DNA from: Salinarchaeum laminariae
GTDB lineage: Archaea > Halobacteriota > Halobacteria > Halobacteriales > Salinarchaeaceae
DNA: 64,000 nucleotides
Direction: 5' to 3'
NCBI RefSeq assembly: GCF_023204835.1
Contig: NZ_CP096270.1
Location: forward strand, 62,001 to 126,000
This document shows positions 25,274-34,482 of this stretch, piece after piece. The position numbers and the translations under genes were made by a program. The notes beneath the pieces are model-generated. The model searched no databases, was not told the DNA's origin, and saw only the letters and a list, made by a program, of their open reading frames with translations. The first letter of the stretch is position 1; each line of letters opens with the position of its first letter.

Positions 25274-26691
25274 GCGACGTCTTCACCGTCGACCGGCTCT
25301 ACGGCACGCTCGCGCCGTCGGATCACCGAAGCCGGTCGTTCCAGAACGGCGAGATCCCGGTCGCAGTCTACGGGCTCGGCAAGCTCGGACTCCCGGTCGC
25401 CGCCACGCTCGCGAAGGCGTCGAGCAACGTGATCGGCGCAGACGTCGATCCCGACGTCGTCCGCGATATTCAGGCTGGCCGCTCGCACGTCGACGGCGAA
25501 CCCGGCCTCGACGGGCTCGTCGAGGAGGTGGTCGAGGACGGCTCGCTGCGCGCCGTGCAGGATCCGGCGACGGCAGCGCACGAAGCCGCAATCCACGTGA
25601 TCGTCGTCCCAACCCTGCTCGACGACGACGGCGAACCTGATCTCGCGACGCTGGTCGCGGCGACGTCCTCGATCGCTGCCGGACTGGACCCCGGCGATCT
25701 CGTGCTGCTAGAGTCGACGGTACCGCCGGGAACCACCGCCGAGATGCTCGAACCGTCCCTCGCGGCGGCGAGCGGTCTCGATCCCTCGGAGTTCGGCGTC
25801 GCGTTCTGTCCCGAGCGGATCAGCTCCGGTCGCGCGCTGAAGGACATCCGCCGAGCGTACCCCAAGCTGGTCGGCGGGACGGACGGGGCCGCGACGGAGG
25901 CTGCCGCGCTCGTCTACGAACACGTCACCGAGAACGAGGTCATCCGGCTCGACGACGCGACGACGGCGGAGGCAGTCAAGGTCTTCGCTGGCGTCTATCG
26001 CGACGTCAACATCGCGCTCGCCAACGAGTTCGCCCGGTACGCCGACGAGCTCGGCGTCGACGTCGAAACGGTGACCGAGGCCGCGAACTCGATCTCGGTC
26101 ACGAACATCCTGGAGCCGGGCATCGGCGTCGGCGGCCATTGCATCCCGGTCTACCCACAGTTCCTCACGAAGACGAACGCCGTCGACGGGCCGGTGATCC
26201 CCGCCGCACGGGCGCTCAACGACGACATGCCGGCCTACGCGGTCGATCGGCTCGCCGACGAGCTGGCTGAGAGAGACACCGACATCGGCGACGCGACGGT
26301 GCTCCTGCTCGGACTCGCCTACCGGGGCGACGTGGCGGAGACGCGAAACAGCCCGCCGATCGCTATCGCCGAGTTGCTCGCCCAGTACGGAACGCGCGTG
26401 CTCGCGGTCGATCCAGTGCTCGACGACGAGGCCTTCGAGGGACTGCCCGTCGAGAACGTGTCGCTCAGAACCGCGGCGGCCGCGGAGCCGGATGCAACGA
26501 TCCTCGGCACGGATCACGACGCGTTCCAGACGATCGACTGGACTGCCTTCGAGCCGATGGTCGTGCTCGACGGCCGCAACGCGCTCGACCTCGGGGGCAC
26601 CACCCACCGGCACTGCCGGCTCGGGGACGGCGACGTGCCAGCGGCGAATTCGCACTGGCTCGACGCGGACCCACAGCGCAGCCAGCAGTGA
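25270..26691 (+). CDS. UDP-sugar 6-dehydrogenase (WecC/WbpA-like)
   Basis: 473 residues from GTG 25270. The NAD domain has [16 protein letters not shown] (GxGxxG), followed by FCPERIS and a central helical domain. The catalytic cysteine is in [13 protein letters not shown]. The C-terminal NAD-like UDP-binding domain ends the protein. These enzymes oxidise UDP-GlcNAc or UDP-ManNAc twice at C6 to the uronate, using two NAD. It is coupled to the acyltransferase (4-base overlap) and to the GT4 gene (4-base overlap). Together with the oxidoreductase and aminotransferase this suggests a UDP-diacetamido-uronate pathway; sugar identity is inferred. Confidence 0.88.
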   Translation: MSDVFTVDRLYGTLAPSDHRSRSFQNGEIPVAVYGLGKLGLPVAATLAKASSNVIGADVDPDVVRDIQAGRSHVDGEPGLDGLVEEVVEDGSLRAVQDPATAAHEAAIHVIVVPTLLDDDGEPDLATLVAATSSIAAGLDPGDLVLLESTVPPGTTAEMLEPSLAAASGLDPSEFGVAFCPERISSGRALKDIRRAYPKLVGGTDGAATEAAALVYEHVTENEVIRLDDATTAEAVKVFAGVYRDVNIALANEFARYADELGVDVETVTEAANSISVTNILEPGIGVGGHCIPVYPQFLTKTNAVDGPVIPAARALNDDMPAYAVDRLADELAERDTDIGDATVLLLGLAYRGDVAETRNSPPIAIAELLAQYGTRVLAVDPVLDDEAFEGLPVENVSLRTAAAAEPDATILGTDHDAFQTIDWTAFEPMVVLDGRNALDLGGTTHRHCRLGDGDVPAANSHWLDADPQRSQQ

Positions 26692-27713
26692 CCGCAGCCG
26701 CCGGACCCGCCGACACCGAGGAGTCCACGGACAACGCGGACACGGCGACCACGAACGATACAGACGCCGCGGACACCACGATGCGCGTGCTGAACCTCGT
26801 GACCAACGACCGGGCCCGATTCTTCGTCCAGCAGGTCGATGCGCTGGAGGCACGAGGCGTCGAGAGCACGACGATCACGGTGCCGAACGATCACGGCCCC
26901 GATTCGAACCGGTCTGTGGTCGATTACCTCCGGCTGCTCCCGACGACGATCCGGGAGTCCTTCGGCGAGTACGACCTCGTTCACGCGAACTACGGGTTGA
27001 CAGCGCCAGCAGCGCTCGCACAGCCCAACCTCCCGGTGGTCGTCTCGCTCTGGGGGTCGGATCTCCTGGGGCGCTACGGGCCGATCACGAGCCGCTGTGC
27101 CGCGCGCGCTGACGAGGTCGTCGTGATGTCCACCGAGATGGCCGACGCGTTGCCCTTCGACCCCGCTGTGATCCCCCACGGCGTCGATCTGGACCGGTTC
27201 GCGCCCCAGGAACAGCGAGCGGCCCAGAGGGCCGTCGGCTGGAACCCGGAGCATCGACACGTCCTCTTTCCCTACGACACCGCACGGGAGATCAAGGACT
27301 TCCCGCGCGCGGAGGCGATCGTCGAGGCAGCGAACGACCAGCTATCTGGCACGCTTGCGCTCCAGACGATCAGCGGCGTGCCCCACGAGGCGGTGGCGAC
27401 GTACATGAACGCGGCCGACGTCCTCATCCTGACGTCGAAGAGCGAGGGCTCGCCCAACGTCGTCAAGGAGGCGATGGCGGCGAACCTTCCGGTCGTCGCG
27501 ACGCGGGTCGGCGACGTTGCCGAGCGCCTGGAGAGCGTCGAGCCGTCGGTCGTCGCCGAAGACGATCGGCGACTGGCCCGCGGAGTCGCCGAGATCGCCG
27601 AAAGCGGCGAGCGCTCGAACGGCCGCGAGCGGGTCGCCGCCGAGTTGAGCGTCGACGCGACGGCAGATCGGCTCTACGAAGTCTACCAGTCGGTCGTGGG
27701 CCAGTCGCGCTGA
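26688..27713 (+). CDS. Glycosyltransferase family 4
   Basis: 341 residues from GTG 26688; ATG 26781 (MRVLNLVTNDRARFF) would remove a 31-residue acidic tail and is a plausible start. GT-B fold: the N-terminal Rossmann half carries LVHANYGLTAPAALA and VSLWGSDLLGRYG. The C-terminal half has SEGSPNVVKEAMAANLPVVAT, with the EX7E nucleotide-sugar binding pair. It transfers a sugar from UDP- or GDP-sugar to a lipid-linked or glycan acceptor. As the last gene of the dehydrogenase operon it may use the uronate-type sugar made there. Family certain, donor unknown. Confidence 0.85.
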   Translation: MTAAAGPADTEESTDNADTATTNDTDAADTTMRVLNLVTNDRARFFVQQVDALEARGVESTTITVPNDHGPDSNRSVVDYLRLLPTTIRESFGEYDLVHANYGLTAPAALAQPNLPVVVSLWGSDLLGRYGPITSRCAARADEVVVMSTEMADALPFDPAVIPHGVDLDRFAPQEQRAAQRAVGWNPEHRHVLFPYDTAREIKDFPRAEAIVEAANDQLSGTLALQTISGVPHEAVATYMNAADVLILTSKSEGSPNVVKEAMAANLPVVATRVGDVAERLESVEPSVVAEDDRRLARGVAEIAESGERSNGRERVAAELSVDATADRLYEVYQSVVGQSR

Positions 27714-27721
27714 GAATCCGG

Positions 27722-28417
27722 TCAGGCAAACTCTTCGGTCACCGAGGTCGAAGCGGAGGGTTCGACGTTGCGTGCGACGAGCGTCTCGACCGCGCTCCGA
27801 ACGTGGTGTGAGAGCGTCTGGCGGGTCGTCCCGAACTCCGCCGCGAGCTCGGATAGGGTGACCTCTTTCGGCGTCGCGAAATATCCCTGCTCGTAGGCGA
27901 GCGCCAGCGCCTCGGACTGCTTCTCGGTGAGTGGACACGCCCCAGAGCCCGACTGATCGTCGGCAGTGATCCGGGAGATCTCGACGGTGGCACCTCGAGC
28001 TGTGAGCGCAGACTGAAACGCCTTGAGTGCCTCCCTGGTCGGCGCGCGGATGCGAAGGTGGAACCCGCTCGCGTCCCGGTGGGTGTCGAGCACCGTCACG
28101 TCGTGGCGCCGCGAGAGCGGGTAGACCAGCGGTGCCTCCGACTCGGACAGTTCGTGCGTCCAGACCCTGTAGAGCGCTCGATCGTCGAACTCGACGAGCT
28201 GGGCCCAGGAGTCGACGGTGGCGTCGTCGGTCAGCGCGGCCTCGAACGCCCCGGTCTCACAGCCGGTCGCCCAGAGGAAAAACGCGTACTGTGTCGCGTC
28301 CCCCTCTGCCTGGACGTAGTGGACGTCTTCGAAGTCGAACGCCAGCCCCGGGACGGCCTCGAACGTCGGTCCGAAGAAGATCGGATCGGTGAGAGTGAGT
28401 TCCGCAAGGTCGCTCAT
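27722..28417 (-). CDS. Bat-type (HTH-10) transcriptional regulator
   Basis: 231 residues from ATG 28417 (MSDLAELTLTDP). The N-terminal 150 residues are a beta-rich sensing domain. The C-terminal 60 residues are the bacterioopsin-activator type helix-turn-helix: LTEKQSEALALAYEQGYFATP and LSELAAEFGTTRQTLSHHVR. Numerous in haloarchaea, these act as stress and surface regulators. It is convergent with the GT4 gene (8-base gap) and divergent from the DUF354 gene, so it may regulate the glycan genes, but its target is not visible. Confidence 0.85.
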   Translation of the reverse strand: MSDLAELTLTDPIFFGPTFEAVPGLAFDFEDVHYVQAEGDATQYAFFLWATGCETGAFEAALTDDATVDSWAQLVEFDDRALYRVWTHELSESEAPLVYPLSRRHDVTVLDTHRDASGFHLRIRAPTREALKAFQSALTARGATVEISRITADDQSGSGACPLTEKQSEALALAYEQGYFATPKEVTLSELAAEFGTTRQTLSHHVRSAVETLVARNVEPSASTSVTEEFA

Positions 28418-28549
28418 CGCGTTGGGATAAACAACCGCACAAAAAATGTTCATCGGCCAACACCTAGTCGCTGGGTAGCTGCTAGCACGACAGGTGGTCA
28501 CGGCCATCGCACTCGGTGGGGCTGGCGGGCGTAGCACCGGTATCCGCGC

Positions 28550-28558
28550 AATAACAAA
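28550..28558 (+). promoter_or_regulatory. AATAACAAA promoter box of the DUF354 gene
   Basis: Followed by CTCCGG, 36-44 bases before ATG 28594. Member of the WATAACAAW group. Confidence 0.5.
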
Positions 28559-28593
28559 CTCCGGTGGGTTCGGCCATCCTGTCGATCGATCCA

Positions 28594-29628
28594 ATGCGCG
28601 TTCACTTCGACGTCACTCATCCTGCGCACGTCCACCTGTTCAGACACGCGATCCAGTCGCTGGCCGCCGGAGAGCACGCAGTCGGCGTCACGGCCAGGGA
28701 GAAAGAGGTGACGACGCAGCTACTCGACGCGTACGGCATCGACCACGAGGTACTCTCCCGCAAGCGCGCGCCAGCGTGGACACTCGCGCCGGAGTGGGGC
28801 CTCCGGACGCTCAAGACGGTCGACTACGTTCGGCGGTTCGAGCCGGACGTGATCGTGAGCCAGCTCAACCCCGCGGCCGTCGGCGCAGCGCGGCTCACGC
28901 GGACGCCGAACCTCGTCTTCCACGACAGCGAGACCGCCGGCACGCTCGCGGACGTCCTCGCGCCGCTCTCGACCGCGGTCTACTCACCTACCGGCGTCCA
29001 GCAGGACCTCGGCGAGAACCATCACAATTACCATGGGTTTCACGAGCTCGCCTACCTCCACCCCACTCTGTTCGAGACCGACACTGACCTGCTCGCAGAG
29101 CACGGCGTCGATCCCGACGAGCCCTACTCGGTGCTCCGATTCGTCTCGATGGGCGCCTACCACGACGTCGGCGAAGCGGGCCTCTCGCCGGCGCAGAAAC
29201 GCCGGGTAGCAACGGAGCTCGCCGAGCACGGCCCAGTCTACGTGAGCAGCGAGGACGACCCGCCGGCGGATCTCCCCGGCGAGCCGGTGCCTGTCCCGCC
29301 CGAGGCCATCCACCACCTCCTCGCAGAGGCCTCGGTGTTTCTCGGCGACTCGGACACGATGGCGATCGAGGCCGCCGTGCTCGGGACGCCGTCGGTGCGC
29401 GTCGACTCCTTCGGCGACGGCGACGTGCTCGGCTGTTTCCACGAGCTGGAACGGTTCGATCTCGTCCACTCGACGACCGACGGCGACGAGGCCATCGATC
29501 GGGCGATCGAACTGGCCACCGACCCGGCCGCTCGCGACCGGTGGGACCGACAGCGCCGCGCACTCCTCGAGGAAACCGTCGACGTCTCCGAGTACATGCT
29601 CGACCAGATCGAGGGGGTGGCGACGTGA
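28594..29628 (+). CDS. DUF354 glycosyltransferase-like protein
   Basis: 344 residues from ATG 28594 (MRVHFDVTHPAHVHLFRHAI). DUF354 proteins have a GT-B/UDP-GlcNAc 2-epimerase-like fold. N-terminal HPAHVHLF and the C-terminal GDSDTMAIEAAVLGTPSVRV are the family signatures. Probably a glycosyltransferase or nucleotide-sugar enzyme of cell-surface glycan assembly. The upstream ATG at 28564 adds only ten residues and would lie too near the promoter box at 28550-28558. The stop overlaps the GTG of the next gene by 4 bases. Confidence 0.82.
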   Translation: MRVHFDVTHPAHVHLFRHAIQSLAAGEHAVGVTAREKEVTTQLLDAYGIDHEVLSRKRAPAWTLAPEWGLRTLKTVDYVRRFEPDVIVSQLNPAAVGAARLTRTPNLVFHDSETAGTLADVLAPLSTAVYSPTGVQQDLGENHHNYHGFHELAYLHPTLFETDTDLLAEHGVDPDEPYSVLRFVSMGAYHDVGEAGLSPAQKRRVATELAEHGPVYVSSEDDPPADLPGEPVPVPPEAIHHLLAEASVFLGDSDTMAIEAAVLGTPSVRVDSFGDGDVLGCFHELERFDLVHSTTDGDEAIDRAIELATDPAARDRWDRQRRALLEETVDVSEYMLDQIEGVAT

Positions 29629-30800
29629 GCAGCGACGCCTCGGAGCCGGCAGCCGACGAGCGGCTACCACCGGAGACCCCCTCCAAACCGGAGCGTCGAG
29701 CGGACGGGCGCCAGGAGCCGCCGCGACCGCTCAACGAGGCGACCTCGCGACAGGACGTGCGACGGTACGACGATCGGTCGACCGGCGACGGTCTATCCGC
29801 CAGCGACGAGACCGTAGCCAGCGATGGCACTGCAGTCAGCGATCGGGACGGAGCAACCGGCGCCCAGCAAACCGTCGACGAGTCGGAGGTCGTCGGGCGG
29901 ATCGCCGAGGGCGGGCCGCAGGTCGGTGAGGATCTCCTCCCCGACCACAGTTTCGCACTGTGTCTAACCCACGACGTCGACAGACCCTACAAGTTCGCAC
30001 AGGCCGGGTTCTACGCGCTCCGTGATCGGGATCCGACGCAGCTCCTCGATCTACTGCCCGGCAGACGGCCAAATTGGACCTTCGACCGGCTGCTCGCGAT
30101 CGAGGCCGAACTCGGCGTCCGGTCGGCCTTCTACTTCCTCGACGAGCAACGGTTGTTCGGGGACCGACCGATCCGAGACTGGTTCGACCTCGACGCCTGG
30201 CAGCTCTACGCGGATCGGTACTCCCTCGACGATCCCGAGATCGTCGAGTTGATGGAGCGTCTCGACCGCGGCGGCTGGGAGGTCGGCCTTCACGGCTCCT
30301 ACGAGTCCTACGACGACCGGCGGCGGCTTCGCGCGGAGAAACGACACCTCGAATCCGTCTTCGGGAAGCCCGTCCTGGGCGGTCGCCAGCACTACCTCAA
30401 CCGGACGCTCCCCGAGACCTGGGAGCACCACGCCGCGCTCGGACTGGGCTACGACGCGACCGTCGGCTCCTCGACCGAGATCGGCTTCGACTACGGCGAC
30501 ACGATCGGTCGCCCGTTCGACGACGAGTTCGTCGCCTTCCCGCTGACGATGATGGACGTGGCGATGCCAAATCCGGCCGAGAACCCCGACGCGGCGCGAG
30601 CAGCGTGTGACCGGATCCTCGAGCAGGCAGCGGATCGCGGAGCGATCGCGACGGTGCTCTGGCATCCCCGCGTATTCAACGACGGCGACTGGCCGGGGCA
30701 CACCGAGCTGTACCGCTATCTGCTCGAACGGGCGCTGGAGCTCGGCGCGTGGGTCGGATCGCCGGGCGATCTATACGGCGAACTCGACCATCCGGAGTGA
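29625..30800 (+). CDS. Polysaccharide deacetylase-like protein with acidic N-terminal region
   Basis: 391 residues from GTG 29625, coupled to DUF354 (GTGA overlap). Residues 1-100 are acidic, Ser/Thr-rich and probably disordered. The NodB barrel follows: FALCLTHDVDRPYKF (metal Asp), GWEVGLHGSYESYDD (metal His) and VLWHPRVFND (catalytic His). This is the best preserved of the three NodB proteins in the window. It likely removes acetyl groups from a surface glycan. The N-terminal tail may tether or localise it, but no signal peptide is visible. Confidence 0.82.
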   Translation: MSSDASEPAADERLPPETPSKPERRADGRQEPPRPLNEATSRQDVRRYDDRSTGDGLSASDETVASDGTAVSDRDGATGAQQTVDESEVVGRIAEGGPQVGEDLLPDHSFALCLTHDVDRPYKFAQAGFYALRDRDPTQLLDLLPGRRPNWTFDRLLAIEAELGVRSAFYFLDEQRLFGDRPIRDWFDLDAWQLYADRYSLDDPEIVELMERLDRGGWEVGLHGSYESYDDRRRLRAEKRHLESVFGKPVLGGRQHYLNRTLPETWEHHAALGLGYDATVGSSTEIGFDYGDTIGRPFDDEFVAFPLTMMDVAMPNPAENPDAARAACDRILEQAADRGAIATVLWHPRVFNDGDWPGHTELYRYLLERALELGAWVGSPGDLYGELDHPE

Positions 30801-30887
30801 TCGACTCCCGACGGTTCACGGCCCCATTCGACGCACCTGCGGAGCGAACCTCGACGAACGAACCGCCTGCGTTCCGAGTACTGCGAC

Positions 30888-30896
30888 ATTAACAAT
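30888..30896 (+). promoter_or_regulatory. ATTAACAAT promoter box of the FemAB-like gene
   Basis: 31-39 bases before ATG 30927, leaderless spacing. Confidence 0.45.
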
Positions 30897-30926
30897 CACC
30901 CGTTGCTACGTGGCTCCGCGCGTTCG

Positions 30927-31928
30927 ATGGATCTCCACCGACTCACCCTCGACGAGTGGGCCGACGCGCTTCCGACTGGTGGTACCGAGCCGTTCCACCA
31001 TCCCGCGGCGCTCGACGTCCTGGACACCCACAGCCAGGGCGAGCTCCGACTCTACGGCGGTTTCAAAGGCCAGCAGCCCGTCGCGCTCCTCCCGGCAATC
31101 GTGCAGGATCGCTCCGTCGGCACCGCAGCGCTCTCGCCACCACCCGGGCTCGGCGTTCCGCGACTCGGCCCCGTCGTGATGCCCGCGAGCCCGAAACAGC
31201 GCAAACGCGAGAAGGTCAATCGGACCTTCGCGGAGCTGGTCCTCGAGGACCTCGAGGTCGAGGGGCGGACGACGCTGTTTCGGATGACCTGCAACGCAGA
31301 CTATCTCGATCCTCGTCCCTACGTCTGGTCGGATCTCGATCTCGACACGGCGTTCACCTACCGGCTCGATACAGAAGGCAGCGATCCGGAGACGATCCGA
31401 ACGGACTTCTCGAAGAGCCTCCGCCGCGAGATCGGCGACGCGGCGGATCTCGACGTTACCGTCGGACGCGAGGGGCTCGACGGCGCCGAAGCGATCTACC
31501 AGGAGACGAGCAAGCGCTACGCCGAGCAAGACCGCCCCTTCCGGCTCACCTGGCCGTACGTCGGCGACCTCTTCGACGCACTCGGCGACCGCGCACGCGC
31601 CTACGTCGTTCGCGGTCCCGACGACGAGTTCCTTAGCGGCGTCACGGCGTTATACTCCGACGACGCGGCCTACTACTGGCAGGGCGGCGCCCGCGCGACC
31701 TACGAGGGCACCGCCGTCAACAGCCTCGTCCACTGGACGATCATCGAGGATCTGGCGACCGACGCGCCCCGCGGCGCGACGACGTACGACCTGATGGGCG
31801 CGAACACCGAGCGACTCTGCCGCTACAAGAGCAAGTTCGGCGCCGAGCTGGTTCCCTACTACGTCGTCGAATCCGGCGGTGCGGGGATGGACGTCGCGAA
31901 GAAGGCGTACAGTCTCGTCGCGCGATAA
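30927..31928 (+). CDS. FemAB-like GNAT acyltransferase
   Basis: 333 residues from ATG 30927 (MDLHRLTLDEWADAL). Two GNAT-like halves typical of FemAB/lipid II aminoacyl-transferase relatives: TEPFHHPAALDVLDTH and YYWQGGARATYEGTAVNSLV, the latter a known signature in polysaccharide-biosynthesis GNATs. These transfer acyl or aminoacyl groups onto sugars or peptide stems. An upstream ATG (30903) adds eight residues, but the ATTAACAAT box is better spaced to 30927. It is the last gene before the toxin-antitoxin pair. Confidence 0.8.
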   Translation: MDLHRLTLDEWADALPTGGTEPFHHPAALDVLDTHSQGELRLYGGFKGQQPVALLPAIVQDRSVGTAALSPPPGLGVPRLGPVVMPASPKQRKREKVNRTFAELVLEDLEVEGRTTLFRMTCNADYLDPRPYVWSDLDLDTAFTYRLDTEGSDPETIRTDFSKSLRREIGDAADLDVTVGREGLDGAEAIYQETSKRYAEQDRPFRLTWPYVGDLFDALGDRARAYVVRGPDDEFLSGVTALYSDDAAYYWQGGARATYEGTAVNSLVHWTIIEDLATDAPRGATTYDLMGANTERLCRYKSKFGAELVPYYVVESGGAGMDVAKKAYSLVAR

Positions 31929-31970
31929 CGGACCGTCGTTTTCGACTATTTCGACGATAACGCTCATTAC

Positions 31971-31985
31971 ACTACCTACAGTAGT
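31971..31985. promoter_or_regulatory. Palindromic candidate operator of the toxin-antitoxin pair
   Basis: ACTAC-CTACA-GTAGT ends 8 bases before ATG 31993, where a repressor would block transcription start. A CATTACACT box lies directly upstream. Autoregulation is typical of such operons, but this is inference. Confidence 0.4.
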
Positions 31986-31992
31986 CACATCT

Positions 31993-32367
31993 ATGTCCAT
32001 CGACCGGGAGCGGTTCGATCGATCCAGTGAGAGCGAACTGGAAGCGCTCTCGACTGCCGATCGAGTGCTCGCATTCCTCGGTGTGAACGACGATCGCGCG
32101 TTCAAAGCCAGTGAAATTGCCCATCGAACCGATCGGGACGACGGTGCCGTAAGCACGGCCCTGACGCGGTTAAAAGAGCGTGGGCTCGTGGAACACAAGG
32201 GCAACTACTGGGCGGTCACCATCGATGAAGAACGTCTGGAGGCCCACGACGGCTACGCCCGAGCGACGGCCCTGTTCAACGAGCAACTGGGCGAAGAAGA
32301 TCGTGGTGCGTGGCGCGAGCACACACCGGACGATACCCATCCAAGCGTTTCGGAGGACGACACGTGA
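31993..32367 (+). CDS. Winged-helix protein, candidate antitoxin
   Basis: 124 residues. A MarR-like winged helix covers residues about 20-80 (ADRVLAFLGVNDDRAFKASE, AVSTALTRLKERGLVEHKGNYW). The C-terminal 40 residues are acidic and probably disordered (LGEEDRGAWREHTPDD), suitable for binding and masking a toxin. Its end overlaps the GTG of the MazF-like gene by 4 bases. The pair has the layout of an archaeal type II toxin-antitoxin operon. ATG 31993 is leaderless relative to the CATTACACT box. Confidence 0.7.
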   Translation: MSIDRERFDRSSESELEALSTADRVLAFLGVNDDRAFKASEIAHRTDRDDGAVSTALTRLKERGLVEHKGNYWAVTIDEERLEAHDGYARATALFNEQLGEEDRGAWREHTPDDTHPSVSEDDT

Positions 32368-32723
32368 GCGAAGACGAGGTGCCAATCTTCCAGCCAGGAG
32401 ACGTCGTCTACGGTGCTGATCCGTTCAAAGGCTCTGCCGCTGGGCGGCCCTGGGTGATCGTTTCGAATCACGAGGGGCGGCCGTTCCATGGCGAGCAGTA
32501 CGTCGCGCTGACACTGACGACGCGGACGTGGATGGAGGGACTGATCGAAGTTGACGCGTCTGATTGGTTGCGTGGAGGGACGCCAGAGAAGAGCCACGTC
32601 GTTCCCTGGGGAGTCCAGTCCATCAGTCAAGCCGACGTCGACTATTGGCAGGGACGACTAGAGAGCGACGTGGTACGCGAGGCAGTTGGCTCTCTCGTTG
32701 CCGAACTCGAATCGGTGACGTAG
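32364..32723 (+). CDS. PemK/MazF-family toxin
   Basis: 119 residues from GTG 32364. The MazF fold starts with FQPGDVVYGADPFKGSAAGR, then PWVIVSNHEGRPFHGEQYVA, the beta-barrel entry of PemK/MazF mRNA interferases. The later SHVVPWGVQSISQADVDYW holds the conserved Ser/Thr and Pro region. These cleave RNA when not bound by the antitoxin. It is coupled to the upstream winged-helix gene. Cleavage specificity is unknown; the fold is clear, the activity inferred. Confidence 0.75.
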   Translation: MSEDEVPIFQPGDVVYGADPFKGSAAGRPWVIVSNHEGRPFHGEQYVALTLTTRTWMEGLIEVDASDWLRGGTPEKSHVVPWGVQSISQADVDYWQGRLESDVVREAVGSLVAELESVT

Positions 32724-32820
32724 CTATACACCTCTTCGAGCCGAAAAGTGAGAGAACCGGGCCGCCATCCCGTCTCGTTCGGTTCGTCCCTCCGATTCAT
32801 ACGCTACTCCGGTTCTTGCA

Positions 32821-34296
32821 CTACTCCGATTCCTCGGTTCTCGGGCCGGATCCGTCCGGAATCCGCTCGGTGTAGTTGTAGTTGCTGTTCATCACTGCAT
32901 CGAGGAGCATCGCGCCCAGAAGCGCGGCGACGCCTGCAATGGCGAGGACGGCCCAGCGTGCGACGCTCGACGAACCGCCACTGCCCGCCGGTTCGTCGCG
33001 CGGGTCCGCGGCAGCCGGCTCGATTTCGGGCGAGGTAGCGGCATCGTTCGCGGCTGAAGCACCCGTGTCGCTCTCGGCGAAGGTCGCCACGTCAGTGTCG
33101 ACCGACGCAGCCGCGTCGGTGTCTGCGGAGGCACTCTCGTCGTTCGTCGTCTTCTCCTGCGAGACATTCGACGAACGCCGAGCGTTTCGTGAGTCATCGG
33201 AGCGGCCCGCCGCGATCCCGGATGCGGTCACGCCGAGTACCCCGCCGACCGTCGCGATCGCGCCGCCGACGAACAGCGCCAGCCGTCCGCGGCCGCCCGA
33301 GGATCCGCGATCCGTTCGAAGCCGGCGGAGGAAGGATCGAAGGAGCATCCCCGAGACGCGGGGGATGTAGGAGCTGTACGCGATGTGACTCTCCTCGTCT
33401 GCGTAGGTCAACGGACAGGGGACGTCCGCTACGCGGCAGTTCGCGGCGCTCAGCCGGATCAGCAGATCGTTACAGTAGCCGAAGAACTCGTACATCTCGT
33501 CGATGCCGGCGTCGTCGAGCGCCGAGAGCGAGATTGCCGTGTAACCGTGCTGTGGGTCCCCGACGGACCAGTAGCCCGTCGCGATCTTCGTGAGCATCGT
33601 GAGAATGTGGTTGCCGACGAAGCGGTGCCGGGGCATCGTCTCGTGGTGCTCGTCGAGAAGAAGGCGGTTCGCCTTGGCGTACTCCGCGCGGCCGTCGACG
33701 ACCGGTTCGAGCAGGTCCGGCATCCAGTCGGGGTCCATCTGCCCGTCGCCACCCATCACGACGGTCACGTCAATCCGGTCGGCCCGAGCGCGCTGGTAGC
33801 CGGTCTTGATCGCGCCGCCGACGCCCCGGTTCTGCTCGTGACGGATCGGAACGACGCGGCGATCGAACGGCGCTGCAGCGCCGGTGCTGGCGGGCGATTC
33901 GCCGCTATTCCCCGGGGCTGTGCCGTTCGTCCGCGGGGAGTCGTCGGCCTGTACCGCATCCGCTCCCGCGGCCACCGTGGTTCTGGTGCCGCCGTCGGCG
34001 CTCATCGAGGGATCGTCCTCTGGGCGAGTCTCGCCATCGCCTGGTGTCTCGCGATCTCCTCGTGCCTCGTCATCGCCGGACGCTTCCTCAGTACCTCGCG
34101 CCTCGTGATCGCCGGGCGCCGTCCCGTCGATTCGGGCGGCGGCGGTCTGGATCTCCTCCCAGCTGCCGTCCGTGGAGCAGTCGTCGACGGGGTAGATTCG
34201 GTCGACGTAGTCGGGGATCGTCTCGATCACCGTCCCCACGAATCCAGCTTCGTTGTAGGTCGGAATCACGACGGCGACAGTGTGGTCCTCGTACAT
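32821..34296 (-). CDS. Glycosyltransferase family 2 with disordered insertion and C-terminal membrane helices
   Basis: 491 residues. The GT-A domain begins VAVVIPTYNEAGFVGTVIET, with PVDDCSTDGSW; a long acidic, Gly/Thr-rich insertion (residues about 57-145) then interrupts it. The domain resumes with RHEQNRGVGGAIKTGYQRA and VVMGGDGQMDPDWM, the donor-binding acidic motif. This is the dolichyl-phosphate-mannose/glucose synthase-like group. A C-terminal region has a helix near 345-365, a low-complexity acidic linker and a last helix near 455-475, anchoring it in the membrane. It probably charges dolichyl phosphate. CATAACAAA at 34331-34339 precedes it. Confidence 0.85.
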   Translation of the reverse strand: MYEDHTVAVVIPTYNEAGFVGTVIETIPDYVDRIYPVDDCSTDGSWEEIQTAAARIDGTAPGDHEARGTEEASGDDEARGDRETPGDGETRPEDDPSMSADGGTRTTVAAGADAVQADDSPRTNGTAPGNSGESPASTGAAAPFDRRVVPIRHEQNRGVGGAIKTGYQRARADRIDVTVVMGGDGQMDPDWMPDLLEPVVDGRAEYAKANRLLLDEHHETMPRHRFVGNHILTMLTKIATGYWSVGDPQHGYTAISLSALDDAGIDEMYEFFGYCNDLLIRLSAANCRVADVPCPLTYADEESHIAYSSYIPRVSGMLLRSFLRRLRTDRGSSGGRGRLALFVGGAIATVGGVLGVTASGIAAGRSDDSRNARRSSNVSQEKTTNDESASADTDAAASVDTDVATFAESDTGASAANDAATSPEIEPAAADPRDEPAGSGGSSSVARWAVLAIAGVAALLGAMLLDAVMNSNYNYTERIPDGSGPRTEESE

Positions 34297-34330
34297 GTCG
34301 GTCTCGAGCGATCCCTCCGACGGCTACCGG

Positions 34331-34339
34331 TTTGTTATG
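34331..34339 (-). promoter_or_regulatory. CATAACAAA promoter box of the GT2 gene
   Basis: Followed by CCGG, 35-43 bases before ATG 34296. Member of the WATAACAAW-like group. Confidence 0.5.
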
Positions 34340-34420
34340 GTGCGAGTGCACGCTCAGCAGCGATCGGTATGGCGCTGCTACGGGGCGAGGGGAGCGCACA
34401 GCGGGCGAACGGAAGAGACA

Positions 34421-34482
34421 GGCAGGGGAGGCGAACAGAGCGGACGGGCAGGGGAGGCGAACAGAGCGGACGGGCAGGGGAC
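34421..34482 (+). repeat. 26-bp purine-rich tandem repeat
   Basis: Two full units (34421-34446, 34447-34472) and a 10-base start of a third. The unit starts GGCAGGGGAGGCGAACAGAG. It is flanked by the same CGAACGGAAGAGAC (about 34406-34419 and 34484-34497). Comparable in style to the 32-bp repeat at 13721-13852, but different in period. Confidence 0.7.
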
